From Rhizaria sp. SCN 62-66 (Eukaryota; Rhizaria, unplaced), in the NCBI GenBank assembly GCA_001724265.1, contig MEDY01000013.1:1-64000 (forward strand): a DNA stretch of 64,000 nucleotides, in the 5' to 3' direction. Both the position numbers and the translations under genes were made by a program. This document shows positions 36,701 through 47,600 of the stretch, in pieces; the first letter of the stretch is position 1, and the number at the start of each line of letters is the position of its first letter. Below the pieces are notes generated by a model that was not told the origin of the DNA, did no database searches, and was given only the letters and a program-made list of their open reading frames with translations.

Positions 36701-38340
36701 TTAACCGCCGGGGTTTCAAGAGTTGCTGACGGTGATGCAGGCGCCTGTGTTTGTGTCGGTGTTGCTGGTGTTGTGTCAATTGCGCGTGCAAAGAAAAACG
36801 CCGGTGAGTTGGGCATCAGCGGTGAAAGCACGTGTGCTGGAGAATGCGACTTCTTAGGAGCAGTTATCGGTGTAGTGGAAACAGATTGTGACTCATGATG
36901 CTGCGGTGGAGATGTTAAAGACAGTGGTGGCACTGGGAGCGTTTGTACAGATGATGATGACTGAGACTGGGCAATAGAAACAGTGGTTTGAGAATGAGCC
37001 GCATCTGCCGCGGATGTTGGAGAGACAGCAACACTGCTGTCGGCTAGGCTACTGTTCAGCATCACTGAGGTATTTGCGGCCGTCAATGCGATCGGCGATG
37101 GTGCAGCTGATAAAACTGCTGCTGCAGCTTCTCGAGCCGTGGCAGCAGCTGTCTGCAAAGCCGTCGGTATTAATGCGGCTGTGTACGCATCACGGAAGAA
37201 GCTCGCTGACACAGGCTCTGCAGTAAAAATGGGAGCAGAGATAACAAGTCCTGAGTAACTCCGGTAGATGGTTTCGGGATGGCTTGAGACTGTAGCCTCC
37301 GGTAGTGACTCGTTCGCCGGCTTCTCAATGACAGCAGTATTAACGGCGCTCGCATCAGCGGACACAGTCTCACGACGGATAGGTGTCACTGCCGAAGATA
37401 CAGGAACGGTCACCGCTGCTGTGACGACAAACGGGGTCAGAACGGTAGGTACTCCTGGTGGTGCGGACTCTACATGCTCCGCAGCTGTCGACCGGATTGG
37501 TGCCGTGTTTGTCGGCGCTGGCGGTGCAGGACGGCGCCGCAGTGGGAGCGGGGGCGGCTGCTGCTGCTGCTGCTGCTGTTGAGACGGCGTGCGCTGCAGC
37601 AACAGAGCCAATTCCTGCGACTGGCTCTGTTGTGGCTGCGCCTGTTGTAGCAGCACGGGTGCTGTGACGGTCTGAGTTTGCTCATGCGCCTGCTGTTGCT
37701 GTGAGGTGAAGTCAGCGCTCGAAGCTTGTTCGCTATGTTGCTGCTCAGTGAGCTGCTTGCTTGGTAATGCGTGTGCCGCTAATGCTGCCGCTGTGGGAGA
37801 CAGTAAAAGATTCAGACGCCGCTGCTGGCTCGGTTGCGGCAGCGCTGTGTGAAACGTCGGGGCGCACACTGACGGTTCCGGTTGTATCAGATCATCATCA
37901 TCATCGACGCCGTCCTCCAACTCCTGCCCAAGCGTACCTATATCGCTCTTAACACTGGGCTACACGTGAGTGTGCGGACCAGCAACTGGGCTAACCCCAG
38001 CCTCACCGTCTTTGTTAGACTCTGCGTCAGAGTCGTCGGTGTAGTCGCTGCTGAGGGAGATGTCGACTGGAAGATCGTCAAGAATCTCATGGGCATCGTT
38101 GCCTTTTGGTGCGATCGCCTGCTTTGGGGCAACGCTGGCAACGTACTGCGGTTTAGTTGCTGATTTAGGCGGCACTACTGTGATCTTAGTCTCTGATGTT
38201 GAAGTCGCGGCACCTTGATGGCACTGTTTCGGCTGCTGATGTTGCTGATGCTGCGGCTTCTGCTGCTGTGACGGTGTATCAACAACATCGACCGGCTTTG
38301 CAGCACGCTTGGACTTAACTCCAAAGAATGATAGTTTCAT
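33727..38340 (-). CDS. MORN-repeat Gln-rich protein with eight in-frame UAG codons
   Basis: One frame of 1538 codons from ATG (38338-38340) to TAA (33727-33729) is broken only by TAG. The sites are 37960-37962, 36523-36525, 36493-36495, 36244-36246, 35101-35103, 34747-34749, 34687-34689 and 34675-34677 (residues 127, 606, 616, 699, 1080, 1198, 1218 and 1222). Residues flanking them are often Gln, Ser or Pro, for example LQSQA-TAG-VPDLQ and YVRSQ-TAG-YYPLQ. About residues 749-880 hold MORN repeats: INWPDGACYTGNV, MQYANGARYTGYWHN, FTWPDGTCHEGLWAN and MVMANGERMAGIWTN. MORN repeats usually bind lipids or other proteins at membranes and the cortex. The rest is disordered and Gln/Ser/Ala-rich, with poly-Gln runs. 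The N-terminus MKLSFFGVKSKR is basic. Without UAG as sense, the MORN domain would have no start and no end. Function beyond a cortical scaffold is unknown. Confidence 0.85.
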
Positions 38341-39548
38341 TAACAAAGCTTAGCAATGTTGTCAGCGTGTCTTGTGTGTGTGCTATATCGTCAAAGCGTG
38401 CAACTGGTCGAAGAGTGACCAAGGGAGATGTGAAACAAACTCCAGTGTTAACGCACAGAAACGGCCTGCCTAAGTAAAAAGACAAAACAAACAAGTTTTC
38501 AAGTGTGCAATTGTAAGGTTGCCTTGTTCATATTCGAACGCAAATCTTCTATCAGTATCTTTGCTCGCTTTCTTTGCTCTACGATTGCGACGGTCTTCTT
38601 CCACTGGAATGAGTCGTTACTTAGCTCAATACACCGCTCTATAACAAGGTAATGTCAAATATAAATCTGGTACCCAAGGAGTTCAGTACATTCAAGTCTG
38701 TTTCTAACAAATAATGCACATGAAGCTTCTGTTTCATAGAACTACATACAAAATACGTGTGTCGGAGCAGCGGCCACCAGGCCAACCTCAATTCAATGGA
38801 TCGGATTGCGACTGCATCCAAACCTCCGCGGGACAAACCGAAACCAGCGATATATCTTACAAGAGTCTGGCTCGCAGCATGGGCATACATTTTACATTGA
38901 TTCCATGGGAATTCACGCTTTTCAACTCAAATATAGGCATATATTTCTGTATATGTCGTGTTTTGTGACAATGTAACGTCAGAGCCAGTAATCGTGGAAA
39001 AAGCTTTGGCATAACATAGTGTGGATAGAGAAAATAAAATTGTCGTATGTATTTAGGTAGAGTTGTTTTGCTATGAAACAAGCGTTGTTAAGCGCTCGTC
39101 ACTCTTTCGTAAAAGTCCGTATCAGCAGGATACGTGACATTTCCAGGTGTTAAAACCACCGCATTATGAGTTCTTCCCTTAAGCGCGAACGCAAGGGTGC
39201 AATTCTTTGTAAGTAAAAAAAAGAAATTATAGAAATCGTGTCTTTAGAAAACAAATATCCGCGAGTAGCACCGACATGAAGTACTACCACACGTCTCTTC
39301 TTTGAAATTGTGCTATGTTGTGTCTTCTTTTCTCTCTGCAAGCTCTCAACTCCTGACCTAGACTGATATTTTCATAAAACTGTTCTGTTTTATGCCCGCG
39401 GCGGCTGATCTACTCAGCACACATACGCGTTGCACATAAGAACAAAACAACTCCAGTTAGCGGCTCAGCCTTGTCTGTTATATCGGAATCAGCAGCGAGA
39501 AGTCTCCTCTCTCAGAGAGCGGCGCTTTGTGACGTTGACGTCAGACAT
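38341..39548. other. AT-rich spacer
   Basis: Upstream of the MORN gene and downstream of the alveolin-like/PDZ gene. No coding bias, RNA gene or repeat was recognised. Confidence 0.55.
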
Positions 39549-41255
39549 TTACCGGTACAGCGTGGCGACCACGTTGCGGCGGCCGTCGCGGTTAAACTGC
39601 ACAACCAGCGGCCCCGGAATCTTGCGCACGCAGGCGTTGAACTCCTCCACCGTTGTCACGCTCTGGCCCTGGACCGAGGTGACGAGGTCGTTCTCAGCCA
39701 GGCCGGCGCGCTGCGCGGGGCCGCCGCGGTCGACCTTGGTCACGTACACACCGTTGCCCTCGGTGTGGCGCGTGTGCGTATCCTTGATGTAGAGCCCCAG
39801 CACGGGCACGGACGCGATGGCCGACACGGGCGCGGGGACGCCCGTGGAGCCGTCGGCATTGGCGAGGCGCTTGAACGAGCCAGCGGGGATGATGTTGCTG
39901 GGGTCGGCGTAGCCCGTACGGTCAAACTGAGAGCAGTGCGGATGCGAGATGGGCGTAACGGCGCCCGCGTTAGCGTGCTGGCGGTAGAAGCTGTTGCTGA
40001 CAGTGCCGGAAGGGGTAAAAGGACGCGCGCCGGTCGTGTTGGTCGCGCCGAGGCCGGCGTAAGGGGAGGTGCGTGCGAGGGCGGAGGCGGAGAAAGAGCT
40101 GCCGTACGCCGAGGACGCGTTGGCGGCATGCGCGGCGACGTTAGGCGGGCACGCGGGGCCCGCGGCGCCGCGGGACGTGGGCGCGCGCATGACGCGGGGC
40201 TGGTTGGAGGCGTTGGCAGCGAGCTGGCGCGCGGCCGCGAAGTCAGGCTCGTCGTCGTTGTCGACTTCGGCAACTGCGGGGTGGTCCGGAGCGTAGACCT
40301 CGCCGCCGCGGTTGCGCATGAGGCGCGAGTTGTTGATGCGGCCAAGGTCCGTGGTGGCGGCGATGGAAGGGGGACCGACGGGCACGGGCTGCAGAGCGTA
40401 GTGCTGGACCTCCTCGACCTCGACGACCTTGGTGTCCTCGACCTCGTCGATGCGGTAACCCTCGCACTCAACGATGCGCGACGCGGGGACGTCAACCTCG
40501 GCCCAGTCGTCGACCTCCTGGAACACAGACACGGGCTTCATCACCTTGCGCGTGCGGGTGACGGGGACCTTGAGGGTCGCGCGGTGGATGCCGGCGCGGG
40601 CCTCGGCGATCGCGCGGGGATCCGCGTTGGGAGGCAACGGGGGGTCAGTCAGCACGGTGTACTCCTCCTCAACCTCCTGGAAAGAGGGAACTTCGACCAG
40701 GCGCTTGATTGGCACGCGCTTGCGCACCATGGTGTCCTCGATCTTGTGGGTCGTGGTGGGGACCTTGACCTGGCGCTTGAAGGGCACCTCGACGCGGCGA
40801 ACCGTAGTGCGGGAGAAAGTGTGACCCTACAGATATAAAAACAAAATGAGGAGAAGTAACTAGAGTCAGAATGTAGGCCGGGGAAGTTCAACGTGTTAAA
40901 GATAATGTCATGCGTGGGAAATGCACGAAAGTAGCAATCTGCGTTTCAGTGCCGTTGGGGTAAAGTGAAACGAACCTCGTAAGGATAGGTAGCATCGTTG
41001 TCAGTAGCAGGCTTGGGCGTGGAAACAAGAAGACCGCGGTTGAAAACGTCAGGCAAAGATGCCTCGTGGGGGTTCGACACGAACCGAGTGGTTTGGAAGC
41101 TGTAAAACCGGGGCGAAGAGTAAGTTCGATGTGAGTCGTTGAGCGTTTCATCGAGGACACGGCGGAGCACTCAGTTCACATAGAAGACGTGATGGAAACG
41201 AAAATGTACACTTTTGAAAAATAACAATTTTTCGTATTAATACGTACCCAGACAT
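39549..41255 (-). CDS. Alveolin-like protein with C-terminal PDZ domain
   Basis: Exons on the minus strand are 41248-41255 (8 coding nt: ATG TCT GG), 40976-41099 and 39549-40826. Introns are 148 bp (GTACGT...TTTTACAG, phase 2) and 149 bp (GTTCGT...CTGTAG, phase 0). The product is 469 residues, starting MSGFQTTRFVSNPHEA. Residues about 55-190 show alternating Val-Pro and charged residues (RRVEVPFKRQVKVP, VPIKRLVEVPSFQEVEEEY, LKVPVTRTRKVMKPV, VDVPASRIVE). This recalls alveolin/articulin membrane-skeleton repeats. A Ser/Asn/Ala-rich middle leads to a PDZ domain at about 385-467 (GLYIKDTH, NGVYVTKVDRGGPAQRAGL, ENDLVTSVQGQSV, VVQFNRDGR). The combination suggests a submembrane cytoskeletal linker. 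The first-exon assignment rests on frame and splice consensus. Ends at TAA. Confidence 0.78.
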
Positions 41256-41688
41256 TAAGGTTGTCTAGTAATGGCGCTGTAAGCGACAGACAGATAAAGA
41301 AAACTTGCCGTTACTTCATCTCGCCGACCTTGGCTAGCCGTTGGCTCTTCGGTCGTCGGCCACTCTCGCCAAGTCGGTCGGTCCAAATTTGGGCTTGGCC
41401 CAGAAAGTGGTCGGACGTCTGACTGGCGCCTACCAAAAACAGTGCGTATCTCCACTGCTATATCTTCTTTACATGCATTATTTAAGTATAATGAGGTTTG
41501 ACATGCCTCGTGTTTATTGAATCCACGTTCAACCATCTTGACGACGAAAATCTGTATCATCTGGTCATTGATTTAGCTCTCGCGGTGGTTTCTCTCACAA
41601 CACATCTTCCCTCACTCCCACGTGATCTATCTCCGCAGCGCAGCTTTCCTTTCGTCAACAACCCTTTTTTTAGTGCACCTGCAGTTGA
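41256..41688. other. Divergent intergenic region
   Basis: Short shared upstream region of the alveolin-like/PDZ gene and the giant Ala-rich gene. No gene was recognised. GTCGGTCGGT-like tracts near 41380 may be promoter-related, but this is not established. Confidence 0.45.
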
Positions 41689-44600
41689 ATGCTGCCTCGC
41701 CTGCGCGTCGACGACCGGAGCGGTGTCGGTGGCGGCGGCCCGGGGGCGTCCCCGGCCGCAGGCTCGACTCCTTCCTGGGGCTCCCCGACCGCGCTCGCCT
41801 CCGGAGCTGCCTCGGCCCAATCCCAGCGCTTCGTCACTCACCAGACTTCCTTCGCACTCCCCGCAAAGAGCATCGACGCTGTGTTGGCCTGGAACGTCAC
41901 TGTCGCTGCCTTTCTCGCGCAGACCCCTGCCCCCAGCGAGGGCTCCGCAAGCGCCGCCGCCGCTCTGGCGGATATCGCAGACGCCGTCACCGTGCGCCAC
42001 GCCACCCAGCTGCTCATCAACGTTGCGCACCACGACCCGCGCGTGCGCGCTCCTGCTGGCGGTTACTTGCTCGCGCTCGCAACCGCGCTGGCCCCGCGCC
42101 TCGCCCCGTCTCCCGCGGTCGCCAACAAGCTCGTCACAGCGCTGCAGCTGTCGCCCGCTGCCACGCTAACCGCCGCGGACAACGTCGCTGTCGCCGCGTT
42201 CTTTGCCGCGTTCACCCCCGCGCTTGCCCCGGCCGTGCCCGCGCTTGTGTCCGGATTAGAACCCTTTTTCTTCGCCACAGACGCTGCCCCGCGCGATGCC
42301 GCCATCTCAGCGGCTTCCCGTCTCGTCGCCGCCGCGCCGTTATCCTTCGCGACTCCGCAAGCCGCGGCCAGCTCCAGCACGGGCAATAGCGCGGAGGAGT
42401 CCGAGGCGTTATCGCTTGTCTGGAGCCTCTGCTTCCTTCTCGACACGATTGAAGACGCCTCGAGCTCAAACAGCGGCAGCGGCAGCAGATCTGGCTCAAG
42501 CGCAGCATCGTCCACTGCGCTCGTGACCGCCAGCCGCGCCAACGCGCTGCAGGCTCGCATTGCCTCGTCCTCCGCCGGCGCCAGCGCCAGTGCAGGCACC
42601 GGTCTGTCCGCCGTCGCGCTCGCCGCCGCTCTAGCCGCTGCGCCCGCTCAGGCCCGGTCAACGCGTCGCACCGTGCTGTCAGCACTTGCCACACTGGCGC
42701 CTCTGTACACGCGCGTCCCGCTGCTCTTGGCCGCGACGGCGATGTCAGTCGCCAACACGACCACGGCGACGTCTGCGCTGCCAGCCGCCGCCGCAGTCTC
42801 CGCCGCGGCCGCCGCGGGCGCTGCGATGACGGCGCATGTGACCACGCGTGTCGCCGCGCTGCCCGCCGCGACCGACGCCGACGCCGCCGCCGCGCGCGCC
42901 GCGCTGTCTGCTGTCTTCAACTCCGTTGCCGATCTTGCACGCGCTGTTGCCGCGGCCACGGGCGCGGTCAACGGCGGTGACGAGCCCGCCGCGCGGTCCT
43001 ATCTGCGCCCTCTGTTCTCCGCCTTCACTGGCTCTACTAGCTACACCACCGCCGCCGCCGCGAGCAACGCTGCGGCGGCGGGCGTCGAGGCCAAAAGCAC
43101 TGGCCGCGAGCCCGCCCTGTCAGCGCTGATGCGCATCGCAAACGAGACGGTCGCTCGGCACGGCTCTCTTTCCGCGCCGCTGCTCCCGCTGCTCTCAGCC
43201 TCGTCGTCCTCCGCGTCTGCCTCGGCGTCCTCGTCCTCATCAGCCTCCTCGTCGTCCCCCGATCTCCTGGCGTGGGCCCTCGCCACAGCGGTCACCGCGG
43301 CCCACGGCCTGCCCGCCGCGGCGCAGTGCGCGCTGGAGCCCGCTCTCCCGCCGCGGCTCCTGCCCGCGACGGCCTCCGCGCAGCTCCGCGCGCTGGCCAC
43401 ACTGCGGTACGCGCCCCCGGCCGACGTGCGCGAGCTCTTGGCGGTGCTCGTGCAGCATCTGCGCTCTGCCGCGCCGCCCGCGACGCGCCACGCGGCCGCC
43501 GCGGCGCTCGCGGCGCTGCTGCAGGTCGCGCCGACGCTCGCCGCCACAGCGGGGCCCGACAGCGTCGGCGCTGGCGCCGGGGCCGGGGCCGGGGGCGCGT
43601 TCTACTGCGACGCGTCGCTGCTCCCCACGGTTGTCGCGGGGCTGCACGAGCAGCACCCGCCCGCGCGCGCGGCGTACACGGCGACCCTGGAGCACCTCGC
43701 CAGGGCGGACTTGCTGCTCCTCAACCACACGCTCGGGAATGTCAACAACAACAACAACAACAACAACAACAACCCGGGTGCGAGCGCCAGTGGCGTTGCG
43801 AGGGTCTTTGCGGGCGGTTCGCCTGCGCACTTGCTGCTGCTGTTGCGCGCGCTGCGGCGGCGTCTGCAGGGCCCGCCGCCCGCGTCCGCTGGCCCTGAAG
43901 CCGCTGCACTGGCGAACTTGCTCGCCGCCGCTGCCGCCGCCGAGAGCGCGGCACATCGGGGCGCCAGTAACAGCTCTGGGAGTACCGGTTCGCCTCCTGT
44001 GAGCGGCGTGCGCATGGGCACCACAGGTCCGGCGTACGATCACACGGCCCCGACTCCTGCTGCGGCGAGTGCATCAACAGCGATTTCTTCAACACAGGGG
44101 GGAAATAGCAATAATGCTCTCAGTGACGCATCTGCTTCTGCTGCTGCTTCGAGTGGGAGCCACCCGCTTTCGGCTCTGCTCAGCGCTGGCGCACCGCTCC
44201 CGCCCGCGCCGCCCGCGCCCGTGCTGACGACGGCGCCGCTGCTGCTGCTGGCCGCGACCGCCGAAGCTGCCCGCGTCGCCGCACCCGCAGCCGCCGCGCC
44301 CGCCCAGCTGCTCGCGCTGCTCCGCGCCGCCGCCGCCGCCCCGCTGCCGGCGCGCCCGCTGCGGTTGTGGTTGCTGTCACTCTGGGCCCAACGCGCCGCC
44401 GCCGTGCCGGCGCCGCTGCTTCCCGCGCTCATCGACCTCGTCACTGCGCCCGACTCGGCCGCGGGCGCTGCCTCCGTCTCCGGCGGCGGCGGCAGCGGCG
44501 CTGGGCACGGGGCGGAGGCGGGCGCGACGGTGGGCGCGGCGACGGCAGCGGCGTTGGCCGGCGCGACGCAAGCTGCGGCTGTCGCCGTCTTCGCCGCAGT

Positions 44601-47600
44601 GCCCGCCGTTGCCTCGCTCGCTGAGGGTCCGCTGTTAGGACTTGTGCACGTGATCACGGACGCCCTCCAGCCCACGGTCGCCCCTGCCGCCAACCCCTCC
44701 AGTTTCGGCGCCCCCGCTGCGGCGACAGCGACTGTGGGCCGGAAGAGTGCGCGGACCGTCGCCGCGCTGCTGCAGTGCTTATCTCTGCTGCCCCTCGCGC
44801 GGCTGCCGCCGGCGAAGCTGTCACGCCTGCTGGGAGTGCTCGCTGCACACCTCACCTTCTCGCAGGCGCAGCCGCAATCGCAAGCACTGACGAACGCCGG
44901 AACTGGCTCGAGCTCAGTGAGCTCTGCGCTGCCGACCGCCGCTGTGGCTGCAGACGCTGCCGCCACGCGCGCCGCTGTTTTCGCGTTTCTCGCAGTCGCA
45001 GCGCGCTCCCGAGCCTTCCGCGCGCCTCGCGTTTGGGCCCGCGCGTTTGCACTCGCGCTGCTCGGACTCGGCGACCCCGCGCCCCCACCCCGCCCCTCTT
45101 TTATGGCGGCGCCCGCGGCCACCGCTGCTATGGCGATCACTGCGACGGCGACGACCGAGCCCCCCGCCAGTGCCGCAGCGCGCGCCGTGTTAGCGCTGTT
45201 GGCCTTTGCGGCGGACGGCAACCCCCACGGCGGCGCCTTCACGACTCTTGCAGCGCGCTTCAGCACCGCTGGCGGCCTCACGTTGAACGCTAGCAGCGCG
45301 AGTAACCTCGCCGTGAGCACTGGCGCCAGTGCAGCTGCGAGCGTGTTTGCACGCGCCGTGCCGCAAAGCGCGCGTTTTGCCGCCCAATGCGCGCTCGCAG
45401 GCGGTCTGGCCGCAGCGCTCGGTGGCGACACGCTGCATCTCGCGGCCGCCACGGCGCCGATCAGCGCAGCCAGCAGCAGCGCGAGCGCCAACAACGCGCG
45501 CGCCGCGACGGGCAGTGTGAACGCGCTGGTGCCGACGCTGCCGCCGATGGGGCCAGCGGCCGCGGCGGATGCGGCTTACCTTTGGGGCATCGCTGCTGGC
45601 GCGCCCCGTCCCAACTCGACTAACGCCGGCAGCTCCATTGCAAACTTTAGTGCGAGTCCTGTCGCGCCCGCTGCTGCTGAGGACGACGAGGCTGGCCTGG
45701 GCCCGCTGGTTCAGCCCGGCGGCTGCGTTGTGTGGCCGCTGCGCACTCTGGCAGCACTGGTGCGCGACGCCCTCATCCTGCCCGCCGACGCCACCGCGGC
45801 TGCCATCGCCGCCGCCACGGGCACGCTGTCCCCCGCCGCATCTCTGGCCAGCGGCGTCGTCACCGCGCTCGCGCGCCTCCGCGGCCCGCCCACCGCGACG
45901 CCGCTACCGCCGTCGTCCGCGGCCGTCGCCGCGCTGGCGGCGCAACCGCAGTGCCCGCTCTGGACGCCGCTGCTGTTGACGCAGCTCGGCGTGCTCTCGC
46001 ACTCCACCCTGCCGCCTGCGCTGCTGCTCGAGCCCCTGCTTTCCGCCGCTGACGCCGGGATCCGCCGTGCCGCCGCGCTGGCGATGGCGCGGGCCTGCGT
46101 CAGTGGCGCGCGCGTGCATGCGCGCTGCGTCGACAACCTGCTCACGACGACCATGACGCTCGCAGCCGCGGCGGGCGCGCCCCCGTCCTCCGCCTCGGCC
46201 GCCGCGGCTTCCGCAGCGGCCGCGGGCGGCGAGGCCGCGTTCTCGTTGCTGGCGTTGTTGACTCCGCTGACACTACCAGCGCTGCCGGGCACTGTCGCGC
46301 GAAGCTTCGCCGCGCCCGCGCTCGCAGTCGTGCAGTCCGTCTCGGCCGCGCCGGCCACGCGTGTCGCAGCGCTGCGTTTCCTCGAGACGTTACTCCTGAC
46401 ACGCCCCGAGGACTGTTTGCAGTTTGCGCCTATCTTGCGCGATAAGCTGCGCGAGCTCATCGCCTTCACACCGCTGCCGCCTCGCACGCCGCTGTCCTTC
46501 GCGGACTCGCTCTCTGATTCCAACGCTGCCACAAGCAACGCGAACACCTCGACGGATAGCAACAGTCAGGGGTCGACGACCGTCGCTGTCAACTCAAACA
46601 CAGCTGCGAGCAGCCGCGCCCCGGCCCCGTCTGCACATGCGCTGTTCGCGCGCCTCTATGCCCTCACAGCGCACGTCGCCACTGACGCATCCAATGCCGT
46701 GGGCACCGCGGCCGAGGCCGGCGCACGCGCCACGCAGTGGTGGAACGCGATCCGCGGCGACATCCTCGGCGCCGCGGGGGCCGCGCACGACCCTCTGTGG
46801 GCGCAAATTGACCTCCGCCGCGGCGTCGTGCTGCAGCTCGCCGCGATCGACGCCGCCGCCGCGCTCGCCGCGCCGCCGCCCGTGGCCGCCGCCGCCGCGC
46901 GCGCGCTGCTGCCGCTGCTCGCACTCGGCGCCCCGCCCAAGGGCGCCGATGCCGCCGCCGGAGCCGCCATCCGCGCCGCCACGCTGCGCGCGGTGCTGCG
47001 GCTCGCGGCGCGGCTGCCGGCGGCGGACGCGGCGCCGCTGCGCTGGGCGTGTCTGCCCGCGATGGCGGACCCCGCAGTCGCCGTCCGGGAAGCGTTCTGG
47101 GCCTCGTCGCTCGGCGGTTTAAGCTCTTCTGGCTCTGCGGGCTCAGCACAGAACGTAAACGTGAATGGCAGCGGCAGCGGCGAAGACAGCTTTGACGCGT
47201 ATGCAAACGCTCTCAGCTTCAGTCCAGAGTCATCCACCTCTGCAGCGGCGGCGGCTGGAGCTGCGGCCGTAGTCAGCGCCAGCGCCAGTGAGTCGACCGC
47301 GGCGTGGGGCGTGATGTCCGGTGACTTGGGCGCCGGCGCCCGTGCGCTGCGCATTCTCAGCTCTTCCGCGGCCGACGCGTCCACGCCGTGGTTCCTGTCC
47401 CCAGCGACGCTCGCCTCCACCGCCGGCGCTGCGGGTCCCACCGCTGTCAATGCAGCGCGCCTCACATCTTTCGCCGCCGCTGTCCGCGCGCGCGCCGCGA
47501 CCGCACCCACGGTTGACGACGCTCTCTTGCACGCGCTCCGCACCGCTGCCGCGACGCGCATCGGACATTTCCCCGCACAATCGTTCGATGAAGTGCTGTA

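Noticed and set aside
33727-38340. A cluster of five or six short Gln-rich genes
   Set aside because: Same frame throughout, interrupted only by TAG. The MORN domain would otherwise lack both a plausible start and an end.
39471-40838. 455-residue plus-strand frame opposite the alveolin-like/PDZ gene
   Set aside because: Antisense shadow of a GC-rich gene whose minus-strand product has a recognisable PDZ domain.
41171-41210. Alternative acceptor giving a 37-bp first intron in the alveolin-like/PDZ gene
   Set aside because: The intron would be far shorter than the 141-190 bp range, and the frame would hit TGA after 15 codons.
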